A stretch of 64,000 bases of DNA from Streptococcus oralis subsp. tigurinus AZ_3a (GTDB taxonomy: Bacteria > Bacillota > Bacilli > Lactobacillales > Streptococcaceae). Of the stretch, positions 1 to 9,688 are shown piece after piece (position 1 is the first letter of the stretch; every line of letters begins with the position of its first letter). A program made the translations under genes and the position numbers. Below the pieces are notes generated by a model. The model made no database searches, was not told the DNA's origin, and was given only the letters and a program-made list of their open reading frames with translations. The stretch spans positions 1-64,000 of the forward strand of contig AORU01000011.1 in the NCBI GenBank assembly GCA_000344275.1, written 5' to 3'.

Positions 1-30
1 GTGTGATAAACTATGTGCCTTTTGTGCCAT
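1..30 (-). CDS. tnpA: IS200-like transposase TnpA, N-terminal 10 codons only
   Basis: On the bottom strand an ATG at 28-30 follows a good ribosome-binding site (AAAGGAG, 7-8 nt upstream) and opens a frame reading MAQKAHSLSH, which runs off the window. I recognise this as the N-terminus of the short HUH (Y1) transposase of streptococcal IS200 elements, a single-strand DNA transposase of about 150 residues. No catalytic residue is within view, so this is recognition from the N-terminus and the leader hairpins, not proof. Confidence 0.6.
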   Translation of the reverse strand, partial: MAQKAHSLSH

Positions 31-183
31 ATTTTTTCTCCTTTCGCTTTACAATTGGCTTGAACACCTTTATTGTATCGCGTTTGGAGTTTTTTTGGTA
101 TAACCTTCGACGCGCACCCGCATAGCGGGGAGATTATTTGTCTCGCACCTCACGGAGCGAGACGGACTAATAGTCACATAATA
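1..183 (-). mobile_element. IS200/IS605-family element, left end and start of transposase (truncated by window edge)
   Basis: The bottom strand holds the beginning of a small transposase gene preceded by a structured, non-coding leader. Two hairpins are visible in that leader: GTCTCGC...GCGAGAC (about 141-164) and CCCGC-TAT-GCGGG (about 118-130). IS200 elements characteristically carry subterminal hairpins at the left end and long structured 5' leaders that restrain transposase translation, and they lack terminal inverted repeats. The outer boundary must lie before the tuf terminator that starts near 184, but I cannot fix it to the base. The rest of the element lies outside the window. The family call rests on the first ten residues of the transposase plus the hairpins. 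Confidence 0.65.
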
Positions 184-215
184 AAAAAAAGAACCTTGCA
201 AGGCAAGATTCTTTT
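184..215 (-). terminator. Rho-independent terminator of tuf
   Basis: Read on the bottom strand downstream of the tuf stop, AAGAATCTTGC pairs with GCAAGGTTCTT and is followed by a run of eight T. It separates tuf from the IS200-like element. Confidence 0.85.
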
Positions 216-258
216 AGTGTCTGACTTAAATAATTGTTCTTCTGGGAACTTAATCGAA

Positions 259-1455
<1,197 letters not shown>

Positions 1456-1526
1456 TTGAGTAAAAGCCTCCAATAAAATATATTTTATAGATAGACAGTA
1501 GGCAATACAGTCTAACTTTCCTTACT

Positions 1527-1554
1527 ATTTTATCAAATTTCTGCGAAATTGCAA
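1527..1554 (-). promoter_or_regulatory. tuf promoter
   Basis: On the bottom strand TTGCAA (1549-1554) is followed after 16 nt by TAAAAT (1527-1532). This leaves a leader of about 65 nt before the tuf ATG. Confidence 0.6.
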
Positions 1555-1659
1555 GTGTTTTACACATATTTTGTGAATTAATCTGAATCTTACAAAGTGC
1601 TATTCTTCTGCTTCTTTATACAATTCAAGCTTATTTCATTCTAGCAGTATTATGCTCAC

Positions 1660-1683
1660 AAAAAAATCAGGTTTCCCTGATTC
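1660..1683 (-). terminator. Terminator of the AI-2E family gene
   Basis: AATCAGG-GAAA-CCTGATT followed by a T run on the bottom strand, immediately after the stop of the permease gene. Confidence 0.8.
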
Positions 1684-2792
1684 TAAATGGATTCTGATTT
1701 TTCCAGTTCTTTAGCTTCCTTATGATTTTCATATAATTTTGCCAAGAACTTAGTGATTTCTTTGAGAATAGAGTAGGTTGGCACTGCTACAATCATCCCT
1801 ATGACGCCGTAGATATTACTTGACAATAAGAGAAGTACCAAAATCGTAATCGGGTGTACTTTCATAACCCCTCCAACGATACGTGGATAAAGAACATTTC
1901 CATCGATCTGCTGAATAATAAGCATATAGGCAACCGCAATCAGCATACGATGAGGATCCGTGAATACATTCGCAATCACCATTGGAATCAAGCCAATACT
2001 TGGACCAACATAAGGAATCAAATTTGCAATTCCAGAGAAAATAGCAAAAACAAGAGCGTACTTTAAGCCGATAACGCTATAACCAATATAGGCTAAACAT
2101 CCAATAATAACCGCATCAATCGCAATTCCGCTGATATAACGTGCTATGGTTGTATTGAGATTGGTTAAAAGGCTAGAAAGATTTAATTTATCATGTTTTA
2201 AGACAGTTCGTTCCAACATAGGCAGCAACTTATGTCCATCTAACAAGAAATAAATCAAGAATACAGGGGTCATAATGAGAATCAGCACCGTACTAAACAA
2301 GGCTGAAAGAACGCTTCCTAAACTATTGCTGACGCTATTAAGGATATTCTGGAGTATATCCACATAGGAGAGATTTAACTGTTGAATTGTTTGTTGAATA
2401 TCGATATTCTGGAAAATAGGGTTCATCGACAAATCGATGATCAAATCTTGTAGTCTACTATAGATGTTTTGACTAGAAATAATCAAGCTGGTCAACTGAT
2501 TAATCAAAATCGGCAAGAGATAAACGACCCCAACCACGATAGCACCAATTAAAGCACAGAGAGTGACCAAGACACCAATTAGACGATTAATCTTACATCT
2601 CTTTTCCAAAAAGGTAACGATTGGATTGGTAATGTAGTAAAAAAATCCACCTAACAAAAATGGAATCATGATGGTATTCACAACCGTCACGAAAGGAGTA
2701 ATAATCGCTCCCATCTCTCTCCAAAGATAGAAAATCAGTGTTAATAATAAAATTTCAGCTGTCCAAAAAAATAATTTGTTTCTACGGAACAT
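1683..2792 (-). CDS. AI-2E family transporter (TqsA/YdbI-like permease)
   Basis: Integral membrane protein of the AI-2E transporter family (formerly UPF0118). About 369 residues: two or three hydrophobic helices at the N-terminus, a hydrophilic stretch (about residues 100-150), and five or so further helices. The family motif region ANLIPYVGPSIGLIP lies near residue 260, and the C-terminal tail is basic and acidic. Family members export diverse small molecules or ions, so the substrate is not predictable. I start at the second ATG (MFRRNK), because the first ATG abuts the GGAGG and leaves no spacing. The gene is monocistronic and diverges from dacA. Confidence 0.85.
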   Translation of the reverse strand: MFRRNKLFFWTAEILLLTLIFYLWREMGAIITPFVTVVNTIMIPFLLGGFFYYITNPIVTFLEKRCKINRLIGVLVTLCALIGAIVVGVVYLLPILINQLTSLIISSQNIYSRLQDLIIDLSMNPIFQNIDIQQTIQQLNLSYVDILQNILNSVSNSLGSVLSALFSTVLILIMTPVFLIYFLLDGHKLLPMLERTVLKHDKLNLSSLLTNLNTTIARYISGIAIDAVIIGCLAYIGYSVIGLKYALVFAIFSGIANLIPYVGPSIGLIPMVIANVFTDPHRMLIAVAYMLIIQQIDGNVLYPRIVGGVMKVHPITILVLLLLSSNIYGVIGMIVAVPTYSILKEITKFLAKLYENHKEAKELEKSESI

Positions 2793-2810
2793 AGGCATCC
2801 TCCTCTATTT

Positions 2811-2820
2811 ATTTTATCAT
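2811..2820 (-). promoter_or_regulatory. Promoter of the AI-2E family gene
   Basis: Extended -10 (TGATAAAAT on the bottom strand) about 20 nt before the ATG. No clear -35 box is visible. It is back to back with the dacA promoter. Confidence 0.45.
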
Positions 2821-2876
2821 ATTTCTTCAAAAGATAAGATGGCTTTAGTATAAAAGCGAGAATATTTTTTTTCTTT

Positions 2877-2886
2877 ATGATAAAAT
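2877..2886 (+). promoter_or_regulatory. dacA promoter, -10 box nearly touching the start codon
   Basis: Extended -10 TATGATAAAAT has its TAAAAT hexamer at 2881-2886, and the dacA ATG is at 2896. Initiation about 7 nt after the hexamer would leave two or three nt of leader. No Shine-Dalgarno sequence is present in the gap, so the transcript is probably leaderless. Confidence 0.6.
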
Positions 2887-2895
2887 AAAGCTAAT

Positions 2896-4131
2896 ATGAA
2901 AAAAATAATTCTATCTTTTATAACACTTTTTGTTTTTGGAACAGTTTCTACTGTTTCTGCTCAGGAGTTTGATGTTGCTGCTAAACATGCCATTGCTGTC
3001 GAGGCTACAACTGGAAAAATCCTCTACGAGAAAGATGCAAATCAGCCTGTAGAAATTGCTTCTATTACCAAACTTGTTACAGTCTATTTGGTCTATGAGG
3101 CCTTGGAACAAGGAACCATCAGCCTATCTACACCTGTTGATATTTCGGACTATCCTTACAAACTTACAACCAATTCTGAGACGAGTAACGTCCCTATGGA
3201 AGCTCGAAATTATACTGTTGAACAACTATTAGAGGCTACAATGGTATCCAGCGCGAACAGTGCTGCGATTGCGCTAGCAGAAAAAATTGCTGGTTCTGAG
3301 AAAGATTTCGTTGATAAAATGAGGGCTAAACTTCTTGAATGGGGAATTCAAGATGCAACTATTGTAAATACAACTGGTTTAAATAATGAGACCCTTGGTG
3401 ATAATATCTATCCCGGTTCTAAAAAAGATGATGAAAACAAGTTGAGTGCCTACGACGTTGCAATAGTCGCTCGTAATCTCATCCGAGATTATCCTCAAGT
3501 TTTGGAAATCACCAAAAAGCCAACTTCTACTTTTGCTGGACTTGAAATCCACTCAACCAACTATATGTTGGAAGGAATGCCAGCCTATCGTGGTGGTGTC
3601 GACGGTTTGAAAACAGGTACTACCGACAAAGCTGGTGCTTCTTTCGTTGGAACAACCGTTGAAAAAGGAATGCGTATCATTACGGTTGTTTTAAATGCAG
3701 ACCAACAAGATAGCAACCCTTATGCACGTTTTACTGCAACTTCTTCACTTTTAGATTATGTTTCTGCGAACTTTGCTTTAAAAACTGTCGTTCAGAAAGG
3801 CGAAACCTATAAAGATAGTAAAGTGACAGTCCTTGATGGGAAAGAAGATAAGGTAGCTGCAATTGCTAAGTCAGATATTGCAATCGTCCAACGAGTTGGA
3901 AGTGAAACAACATCAGCTCTTCAATTCACACCAAAATCAGAAATAGCCCCACTGGAAGAAGGCAAGGTTGTCGGTACTCTAACCTATGACGATCAGGATT
4001 TGGTCGGTCAAGGTTATCTCACTTCTGAAAAACCTTCTTTTGAAATGGTCACTGAAAAGAAAGTAGAAAAAGCCTTCTTTTTGAAGGTTTGGTGGAATCA
4101 ATTTATCCGCTTTATCAATGAGAAACTATAA
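2896..4131 (+). CDS. dacA: D-alanyl-D-alanine carboxypeptidase (low-molecular-weight penicillin-binding protein PBP3)
   Basis: Trims the terminal D-Ala from peptidoglycan stem peptides outside the membrane, limiting cross-linking. It has 411 residues with a signal peptide (cleavage near residue 22). The serine-acyltransferase motifs are S56-I-T-K59, S119-A-N121 and K239-T-G241. A beta-sandwich domain follows, then a C-terminal amphipathic helix (about 385-411) that anchors it to the outer face of the membrane. The start is fixed by the signal peptide. There is no ribosome-binding site, and the -10 box ends 9 nt before the ATG. The gene is monocistronic. Confidence 0.96.
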   Translation: MKKIILSFITLFVFGTVSTVSAQEFDVAAKHAIAVEATTGKILYEKDANQPVEIASITKLVTVYLVYEALEQGTISLSTPVDISDYPYKLTTNSETSNVPMEARNYTVEQLLEATMVSSANSAAIALAEKIAGSEKDFVDKMRAKLLEWGIQDATIVNTTGLNNETLGDNIYPGSKKDDENKLSAYDVAIVARNLIRDYPQVLEITKKPTSTFAGLEIHSTNYMLEGMPAYRGGVDGLKTGTTDKAGASFVGTTVEKGMRIITVVLNADQQDSNPYARFTATSSLLDYVSANFALKTVVQKGETYKDSKVTVLDGKEDKVAAIAKSDIAIVQRVGSETTSALQFTPKSEIAPLEEGKVVGTLTYDDQDLVGQGYLTSEKPSFEMVTEKKVEKAFFLKVWWNQFIRFINEKL

Positions 4132-4158
4132 AAAATCGCGAACAATCGCGATTTTTTC
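4131..4158. terminator. Bidirectional terminator between dacA and the thioredoxin gene
   Basis: AAAAAATCGCG-AACA-ATCGCGATTTTTT is an inverted repeat with A and T tails on both sides. It serves the two convergent genes. Confidence 0.85.
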
Positions 4159-4164
4159 TTTATT

Positions 4165-4710
4165 TTATTTCATTTCTCTAAATGCTGCTTCCGCATCTGC
4201 ATTGCTAATAGCACCGAACTGAATTTTCCCGATTTTACCTTGACTGTCAATCAAGTATTCCGTTGGAATACTACGAATTTGGTAGGCTTGAAAGGCAGTT
4301 GCTTGGGTATCATACAAGACTGGTATATCCTTATACCCTTGCTCTTGAAACCATTTTGGAAAGTCTTGAACTGTTTTTTCACCTTGGAGACCTGGTGCAA
4401 TGACACTCAAGATTTCAAAGTCTCGATCTTGTTTGGCAGCTAATTCCATCAGCTCAGGCATGCTTTTTTTACATGGTCCACACCAAGAAGCCCAGAATTT
4501 CAAATAGACCTTTTTCCCTTTGTAGTCCGATAACTTCACTTCTTTGCCATCCATAGACTGCAAGGTGAAGTCTGGCGCATCCTTACCGACTGCGATTTGT
4601 TGTACAGCAGGTTGTTTTGGACTGCTTGTCTGTTTGGTTTCTGTTTCACCACAGGCAATCAATAGAAATAGAGACATAATACTCAATCCTATAAAAATAA
4701 CTTTTTTCAT
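4165..4710 (-). CDS. Extracellular thioredoxin-like lipoprotein (TlpA/Etrx family)
   Basis: Membrane-anchored thiol-disulfide oxidoreductase of the redoxin/TlpA family. It has 181 residues with a lipoprotein signal ending LLIAC (Cys20) and a Thr/Ser/Gln-rich linker. The thioredoxin fold carries the active site W-C77-G-P-C80, and a cis-proline SIPTEYL lies near residue 150. The partner CcdA gene lies 12 nt upstream, so reducing equivalents should pass from the cytoplasm through CcdA to this protein. In pneumococcus the equivalent proteins (Etrx1, Etrx2) reduce the surface methionine sulfoxide reductase. No msrAB gene is adjacent here, so I expect the Etrx2 type. Confidence 0.88.
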   Translation of the reverse strand: MKKVIFIGLSIMSLFLLIACGETETKQTSSPKQPAVQQIAVGKDAPDFTLQSMDGKEVKLSDYKGKKVYLKFWASWCGPCKKSMPELMELAAKQDRDFEILSVIAPGLQGEKTVQDFPKWFQEQGYKDIPVLYDTQATAFQAYQIRSIPTEYLIDSQGKIGKIQFGAISNADAEAAFREMK

Positions 4711-4722
4711 CTTTTTCTCCTT

Positions 4723-5430
4723 TTATCCAAGAATTCCTGACAAGGCATTTAACTGCCCTAGCATTAATAATAATCCCATCAAAATAATCAAAGCTCCCCC
4801 GATTTTCTTTAGTAGAATCATATGGGGTTTTAATTTACTAAAATAGGGCATGATCCAGCCCGAAGCTAAGGCCAAAACAAGGAAAGGAAGGGCCATCCCC
4901 AATGTGTACACTAAGGTTAGTATGGCTCCTTGCCAAGCACTATTCCCTCCTGAAGCCGCTAGAGCTAAGACCGAACTTAAGACTGGTCCGATACAAGGGG
5001 TCCAACCAAAACTAAAGGTTATCCCAAGTAAAAAGGCTGACAGATAGTGATTAGACTTTGATTGTTTGAAGGTGACTGTCTTTTGAACTTCCAGTTTATT
5101 GAAATGCAAGATTTCCATCTGGTGAAGCCCTAAAAGAATAATGACTATTCCCATAGTATAACGAAACCAGTCTGCATAGAGCACGTGCCCTAGGAATCCA
5201 GCTCCAAATCCTAAAATAAAGAAAATGAGGGAGATTCCTACAATAAAGCACAAGGTCCGAATTAAGCCTGACCAGGAAATGTCTCTTCCAAAAAAGCGGA
5301 AACTTTTCGAATTTCCGTAATCATCCAGTAAAATACCAGCATAGACAGGTAGCAAAGGAAAGATGCAGGGTGAAAAGAAGGACAGAATACCTGCTAAAAA
5401 AACGGATACTAGAAATATAATCGACTCCAA
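4723..5430 (-). CDS. ccdA: CcdA-family thiol:disulfide electron-transfer membrane protein
   Basis: Polytopic membrane protein of the DsbD-beta/CcdA family that carries electrons from cytoplasmic thioredoxin to extracytoplasmic thioredoxins. It has 235 residues and six hydrophobic helices. The two functional cysteines sit in SFFSPC (Cys22) and FGWTPC (Cys146), each followed by the usual proline-containing turn. The start codon appears to be TTG (5430) with only a weak AGTAGG upstream. It lies 12 nt before the thioredoxin lipoprotein gene, forming a two-gene operon. Confidence 0.9.
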   Translation of the reverse strand: MESIIFLVSVFLAGILSFFSPCIFPLLPVYAGILLDDYGNSKSFRFFGRDISWSGLIRTLCFIVGISLIFFILGFGAGFLGHVLYADWFRYTMGIVIILLGLHQMEILHFNKLEVQKTVTFKQSKSNHYLSAFLLGITFSFGWTPCIGPVLSSVLALAASGGNSAWQGAILTLVYTLGMALPFLVLALASGWIMPYFSKLKPHMILLKKIGGALIILMGLLLMLGQLNALSGILG

Positions 5431-5462
5431 CGAATTACCTACTTTCTCAAAATTCTAATCTT

Positions 5463-5490
5463 ATTTTACTATAAAAGAAAAAAATTGTAA
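5463..5490 (-). promoter_or_regulatory. Promoter of the ccdA-thioredoxin operon
   Basis: TTACAA (5485-5490) and TAAAAT (5463-5468) on the bottom strand with 16-nt spacing, leaving about 25 nt of leader before the TTG start. Confidence 0.5.
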
Positions 5491-5529
5491 GAAGTCTGCT
5501 ACGCTTATCTTTTTTATCTCGACTAGGTA

Positions 5530-5556
5530 CAAAAAAAGGAGCTAAACTCCCTTTTA
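5530..5556 (-). terminator. Terminator of the murA-map operon
   Basis: AAAGGGAG-TTTA-GCTCCTTTTTTT on the bottom strand, just after the map stop. Confidence 0.85.
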
Positions 5557-5561
5557 TCATT

Positions 5562-6422
5562 CTAATACGTTCCTTCTTCACCTTGACTAGTCAAGATAAC
5601 TGGACCGTCTTTGGTAATCACGAACTGGTGTTCATACTGGCAAGACAGTCCACCATCTATAGTCTTATGAGCCCAGCCAGTCTTCATATCTGTATCGATT
5701 TCCCAGTCTCCAGTATTGATCATGGGTTCAATGGTTAGTACCATTCCTTCACGGAGACGGAGTCCACGGCCTGCAATACCGTAGTTAGGAACCATTGGCT
5801 CTTCGTGCATTGTTGGACCAACACCATGACCAACCAAATCACGAACGACACCGTAACCGCGACTTTCAGCGTATTCTTGAATGGCTGCACCGATATCACC
5901 GATACGATTGCCGACAACTGCTTGCTCAATCCCTTTATACATAGCTTCTTTGGTCACGTCCATCAAGTTTTTCACTTCTTCAGACGGTGTACCAACTGCA
6001 TAAGCCCAACATGAGTCTGCTAAACCACCAGTATAGCTTTGGGTGTGTGTTTTCATTTGCTCAACATTATTAAAGTTGAGTTTAGATACATTGAGGTCGG
6101 ATTTGGCAATCGGACCACCCAGTACCATATCAACCTTGAGCAAGTCTCCATCTTTCAAGATGTAATGACGTGGAAAAGCGTGGGCTACTTCGTCGTTGAG
6201 AGAGCAACAAGTGGCATAGGGGTAATCCATGACTGCGCCGTCCACGCCAATCTGTAGAGGAAGGAAATTTTCCTCTTTACAACGTCGACGAACGTACTCT
6301 TCGACTTCCCACATATCTACGCCTGGCTTAATCAAATCACGTAAGCCAATATGGATACTTGCTAGGAAATCACCAGCCTTGTCCATGGCTTCGATTTCAC
6401 GTGCTGATTTTAAAGTTATCAT
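5562..6422 (-). CDS. map: Methionine aminopeptidase, type I
   Basis: Removes the initiator methionine from nascent proteins (cytoplasm, di-metal enzyme). It has 286 residues. Expected ligands and catalytic residues are visible: H81 (VAH), D98, D136, H199, H206, E232 and E264. It is longer than the E. coli enzyme because of an insert between the first and second metal aspartates (about 108-134), a feature I associate with streptococcal MetAPs. It is the last gene of the murA-GNAT-spxR-map operon, 15 nt after spxR, with a strong terminator behind it. Confidence 0.97.
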   Translation of the reverse strand: MITLKSAREIEAMDKAGDFLASIHIGLRDLIKPGVDMWEVEEYVRRRCKEENFLPLQIGVDGAVMDYPYATCCSLNDEVAHAFPRHYILKDGDLLKVDMVLGGPIAKSDLNVSKLNFNNVEQMKTHTQSYTGGLADSCWAYAVGTPSEEVKNLMDVTKEAMYKGIEQAVVGNRIGDIGAAIQEYAESRGYGVVRDLVGHGVGPTMHEEPMVPNYGIAGRGLRLREGMVLTIEPMINTGDWEIDTDMKTGWAHKTIDGGLSCQYEHQFVITKDGPVILTSQGEEGTY

Positions 6423-6437
6423 TTTTTCTCCTAGATT

Positions 6438-7715
6438 CTAATTAATTTTAACCGTAACATTTGCTTTTGAAACAATCTGATGACCATGATAAATATCATA
6501 GTCAATAATAGCTGAGCGTCTCGTATGGTGAATAATACGAGCCTGAATCCGCAAAGTATCATCTATCTGTACAGCCTGCAAGAAATAAATCAACATCTGT
6601 TCAATGATGAGATTACGTCCGCTATTCACAACGAGGTCTTGGGTCATATGGTTGAGGATTTCAGCCAAGACTCCATTAGCAAGGACACCATTTTTCTCCA
6701 ACATGAAGGGCTCAACAGTTATGACGACTTCATCATGATGATAAGACAGTTTTTGCCCGATTTGCTCTGAGAAAGTCGGCAAAGCAGAAACTTGGGAACG
6801 GCTCATCTTTTCCATGACATCTCGTCGTGTTACGACACCGAGTAGGGTTTGGTTGCTTCTGACTACCGGAACCATCTCAAAGTCTTCTGCAATCATTCGT
6901 TGACTGACATTGGCAATATTGATCGCCAATCCTGTTACGAAGATACTGCGCGTCATCACCTTGTCAATCGTCGTGCTGGGAGACTTGTCTCCTGCGTCAC
7001 GCATAGTAACGACCCCAACAACCACTTGGTGTTGGTTAACGACTGGAAAACGGCTACTTCTGTTCTTACGAACCAAGTCTAGATAGTCTTTGACTGTATC
7101 GGTTTCTCTCAAAAAACCATACTCATGACTGGGACGATAGAGCTTTTCAACTGTCAGAATATCGGTTTTGATTTGAACGTTTGAGAGAGCTTTGTTAATC
7201 ATGGTCGCTACTGTAAAAGTGTCATCTTTACTTCTTAGAACTGGAATCCCTTTTTTATTAGCCAACTCAAGAACATCATCCTGAACATGAAAACCACCAG
7301 TTACAAGGACTGCATTTTCATTTTCCAAGGCTAGAAGTTGAATACGAGTACGGTCACCTACGATCACAAGACCACCATCATGGAGATAGGATCGGATATT
7401 CTGCTCTGTCATAGCCCCAATGGAGAATTTGCTAAACTCTCTCTCCAGCCCTTCCTGACCGGCTAGAACCTCAGAGGAGGTGACTTCAGCAATTTCAGCA
7501 TAGGTTAGCCGTTCAATAGCCACTTTCTTTGGCTTAACTCGTATGGTTCCACTACGTGGCCGAGTTTCAACGATGCCACGATTTTCAGCTTCTTTGATAG
7601 CTCGGTAGGCGGTTCCGTCACTAACACCTAGGTGATTGGAAATACTGCGAACACTAACTCTTTTCCCAATTGGCAACTCTTCCAGATAGGACAAGATTTC
7701 CTGGTGTTTACTCAT
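6438..7715 (-). CDS. spxR: CBS-HotDog domain regulator SpxR
   Basis: The 425-residue protein combines an N-terminal winged helix (about 1-60; LGVSDGTAYRAIKEA is the recognition region), a DRTGG domain (about 65-185), two CBS repeats (about 190-305) and a C-terminal HotDog/thioesterase-like fold (about 310-425). This architecture matches Bacillus YtoI and pneumococcal SpxR, which positively affects expression of pyruvate oxidase spxB. The CBS pair suggests sensing of an adenine nucleotide or acyl-CoA; that is inference. Its start overlaps the end of the GNAT gene by 8 nt, and its AAGGAG lies inside that gene, so translation is probably coupled. Confidence 0.88.
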   Translation of the reverse strand: MSKHQEILSYLEELPIGKRVSVRSISNHLGVSDGTAYRAIKEAENRGIVETRPRSGTIRVKPKKVAIERLTYAEIAEVTSSEVLAGQEGLEREFSKFSIGAMTEQNIRSYLHDGGLVIVGDRTRIQLLALENENAVLVTGGFHVQDDVLELANKKGIPVLRSKDDTFTVATMINKALSNVQIKTDILTVEKLYRPSHEYGFLRETDTVKDYLDLVRKNRSSRFPVVNQHQVVVGVVTMRDAGDKSPSTTIDKVMTRSIFVTGLAINIANVSQRMIAEDFEMVPVVRSNQTLLGVVTRRDVMEKMSRSQVSALPTFSEQIGQKLSYHHDEVVITVEPFMLEKNGVLANGVLAEILNHMTQDLVVNSGRNLIIEQMLIYFLQAVQIDDTLRIQARIIHHTRRSAIIDYDIYHGHQIVSKANVTVKIN

Positions 7716-8259
7716 TGAATTCTCCTTTTATATATCGAAATTCAAGATAGTCCCTCATTTTTCGTGTATAGCGATCGCTCCCCTTAAACTGTCGTACGAG
7801 GCTAAAGCCCGATTTTAAAGCTACTTTTTGACTAGCTTGATTCTCCAGATGAGTGATGATGGATAACTGTTTTAAACCAAATTCTTCAAAGGAAAGCTGA
7901 CAAAGCTTGGTAACTACTTCTGTCATATAACCTTGTGACCAAGAATCCTTTTTTAAGAAATAACCAATTTCTGCTTCTTTTTTGATTTCATCAATCTTTT
8001 CAAATTTAATGGAGCCAATCATTTCCTGATTTCCTTGGAGACAAATAGCCCAAACACCTAGAGGAGCCTTCATAAAATAGTTGGCAAGCGCGTATTGACT
8101 TTCTTCTAAACTTGATTGACTGGGAAAAATAAACTGCAAATTTTCAGGATTGGAAGCAATCTCGTAAAATGCTTGACTGTCACTAAAAAAGAAAGGACGC
8201 AAATACAAGCGCTCCGTTTCAAAAAAAGAAAACATTGCTAATTTGGTCCAAATATTCAT
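7708..8259 (-). CDS. GNAT-family N-acetyltransferase (RimJ/RimL-like)
   Basis: About 183 residues with the pattern of the RimL-type GNAT group. The N-terminus is FETERLYLRPF, the core strand GSIKFEKID is followed by EAEIGYFLKKDSWSQGYMTEV (acetyl-CoA binding region, about 90-115), and the C-terminal turn SQKVALKSGF is typical. Acetyl acceptors of such proteins vary (ribosomal proteins, other amines), so the substrate is unknown. I start at the ATG of MNIW, behind GAGG, rather than at the GTG two codons earlier. It is second in the operon after murA. Confidence 0.85.
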   Translation of the reverse strand: MNIWTKLAMFSFFETERLYLRPFFFSDSQAFYEIASNPENLQFIFPSQSSLEESQYALANYFMKAPLGVWAICLQGNQEMIGSIKFEKIDEIKKEAEIGYFLKKDSWSQGYMTEVVTKLCQLSFEEFGLKQLSIITHLENQASQKVALKSGFSLVRQFKGSDRYTRKMRDYLEFRYIKGEFNE

Positions 8260-8274
8260 AATCACCTCAACGGT

Positions 8275-9534
8275 TTAGTCTTCAATAAGTGTAATATCCG
8301 CTCCAAGGCTACGCAATTTCTCAATAATATCTGAGTAGCCTCGCAGGATAAACTCAATATTTGTAATTTCAGTTTTACCTTCAGCCATCAAACCAGCAAT
8401 AACAAGCGCTGCACCAGCTCGCAAGTCTGTAGCTTTTACGCTTGCCCCGTGCAACCTACGACCACCGTTGTAGATAATATGATCATTCGTAGTCGTAATA
8501 TCCGCATCCATTTTTGCTAATTCAAAAACATGGTTAACACGTTTTTCATAGATCGTATCAATAATGGTTCCGCGACCTTGAGCAGTCAGCAATAGCGGAG
8601 TTATAGGCTGTTGCAAATCGGTTGCAAATCCAGGATAAGGAGCTGTCTTGATATTGATGGCCTTCAAATCAGACTGTTCTTCAACGAAGATACTGTCTTC
8701 TGAGACCGTCATATGAACGCCCATTTCCTCTAGTTTGGCGATAAAACCTTCTAAGTGCTCATAGAGAACGTTGTTAATGCGAATTCCTTTTCCTACCGCT
8801 GCAGCAAGTGAAATATAGGTTCCAGCTTCGATACGGTCTGGAATTACTTGGTGACGCGTTCCATGAAGTTTCTCGACACCATCAATAATGATAATATCAG
8901 TCCCTGCACCACGAATGTGGGCTCCCATATTGTTCAAAAGGGTAGCAACATCGATAATTTCCGGTTCACGAGCCGCATTTTCAATGACAGTGCGTCCCTT
9001 AGCTTTAACCGCAGCAATCATAGTGTTAATCGTTGCACCAACGCTGACGGTATCCATGTAAATACTTGCTCCGTGAAGTCCCTTACCTTGGGCAGATAAA
9101 TTCATATTATCTCCCTCATAGCTGACCTTAGCACCCATGGCTTCAAAGGCTTTTAAGTGAAGGTCAATCGGACGAGGCCCCAGATCACATCCACCAGGAA
9201 GTCCAACTGTAGCTTCACCAAAGCGACCTAAAAGACTTCCGTAGAAATAATAAGAAGCACGCAAGCTATTAATCTTACCATAAGGCATAGGAATGTTTTG
9301 AACGCCTCTTGGATCAATTTCCAAGACATCGTCATAACGCTTAACAGTTGCCCCCATAATCTCCATGATTTCGACAAGACTAGCAACGTCTGAAATGTCT
9401 GGAACACAATCTAAAGTGACAATATCATCTGATAAGATAATAGCTGGAATAAGTGCTACAACACTATTTTTAGCACCACTAATGGTGATCTCACCTTGCA
9501 ATGGACGTCCACCATTGATGACAATTTTTCTCAT
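8275..9534 (-). CDS. murA: UDP-N-acetylglucosamine 1-carboxyvinyltransferase (MurA family)
   Basis: First committed step of peptidoglycan synthesis: transfers enolpyruvate from PEP to UDP-GlcNAc in the cytoplasm. It has 419 residues. K22-N23 (GAKNS) and the loop cysteine C116 ([12 protein letters not shown]), the fosfomycin target, are intact. Streptococci carry two paralogues (MurA and MurZ). The linkage to spxR and map matches the pneumococcal copy beside those genes, but naming of the two copies is inconsistent in the literature. It heads the murA-GNAT-spxR-map operon. Confidence 0.96.
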   Translation of the reverse strand: MRKIVINGGRPLQGEITISGAKNSVVALIPAIILSDDIVTLDCVPDISDVASLVEIMEIMGATVKRYDDVLEIDPRGVQNIPMPYGKINSLRASYYFYGSLLGRFGEATVGLPGGCDLGPRPIDLHLKAFEAMGAKVSYEGDNMNLSAQGKGLHGASIYMDTVSVGATINTMIAAVKAKGRTVIENAAREPEIIDVATLLNNMGAHIRGAGTDIIIIDGVEKLHGTRHQVIPDRIEAGTYISLAAAVGKGIRINNVLYEHLEGFIAKLEEMGVHMTVSEDSIFVEEQSDLKAINIKTAPYPGFATDLQQPITPLLLTAQGRGTIIDTIYEKRVNHVFELAKMDADITTTNDHIIYNGGRRLHGASVKATDLRAGAALVIAGLMAEGKTEITNIEFILRGYSDIIEKLRSLGADITLIED

Positions 9535-9577
9535 GTTTTACTCTTTCAAAATTTACTAAAAAGGTCTTTTCATTCTA

Positions 9578-9586
9578 TTATACCAC
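9578..9586 (-). promoter_or_regulatory. Promoter of the murA operon
   Basis: Extended -10 TGGTATAAT on the bottom strand, with the TATAAT at 9578-9583. No convincing -35 box. Leader of about 35 nt. Confidence 0.6.
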
Positions 9587-9634
9587 AATTTTCAATTTTT
9601 TCCCATTCCTATTGATTAAACATTCCATTTCGAT

Positions 9635-9680
9635 AAAAAAACCTATCATTCAAGCTGAACAGCTTGAATGATAGGTTTTA
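9635..9680 (-). terminator. Terminator of the pfkA-pyk operon
   Basis: A nearly perfect hairpin with an arm of about 18 bp (CTATCATTCAAGCTG / AGCTTGAATGATAG, loop TTC), with A and T tails on both sides. It lies directly after the pyk stop and is the strongest terminator in the window. Confidence 0.9.
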
Positions 9681-9688
9681 ATGTTAGA

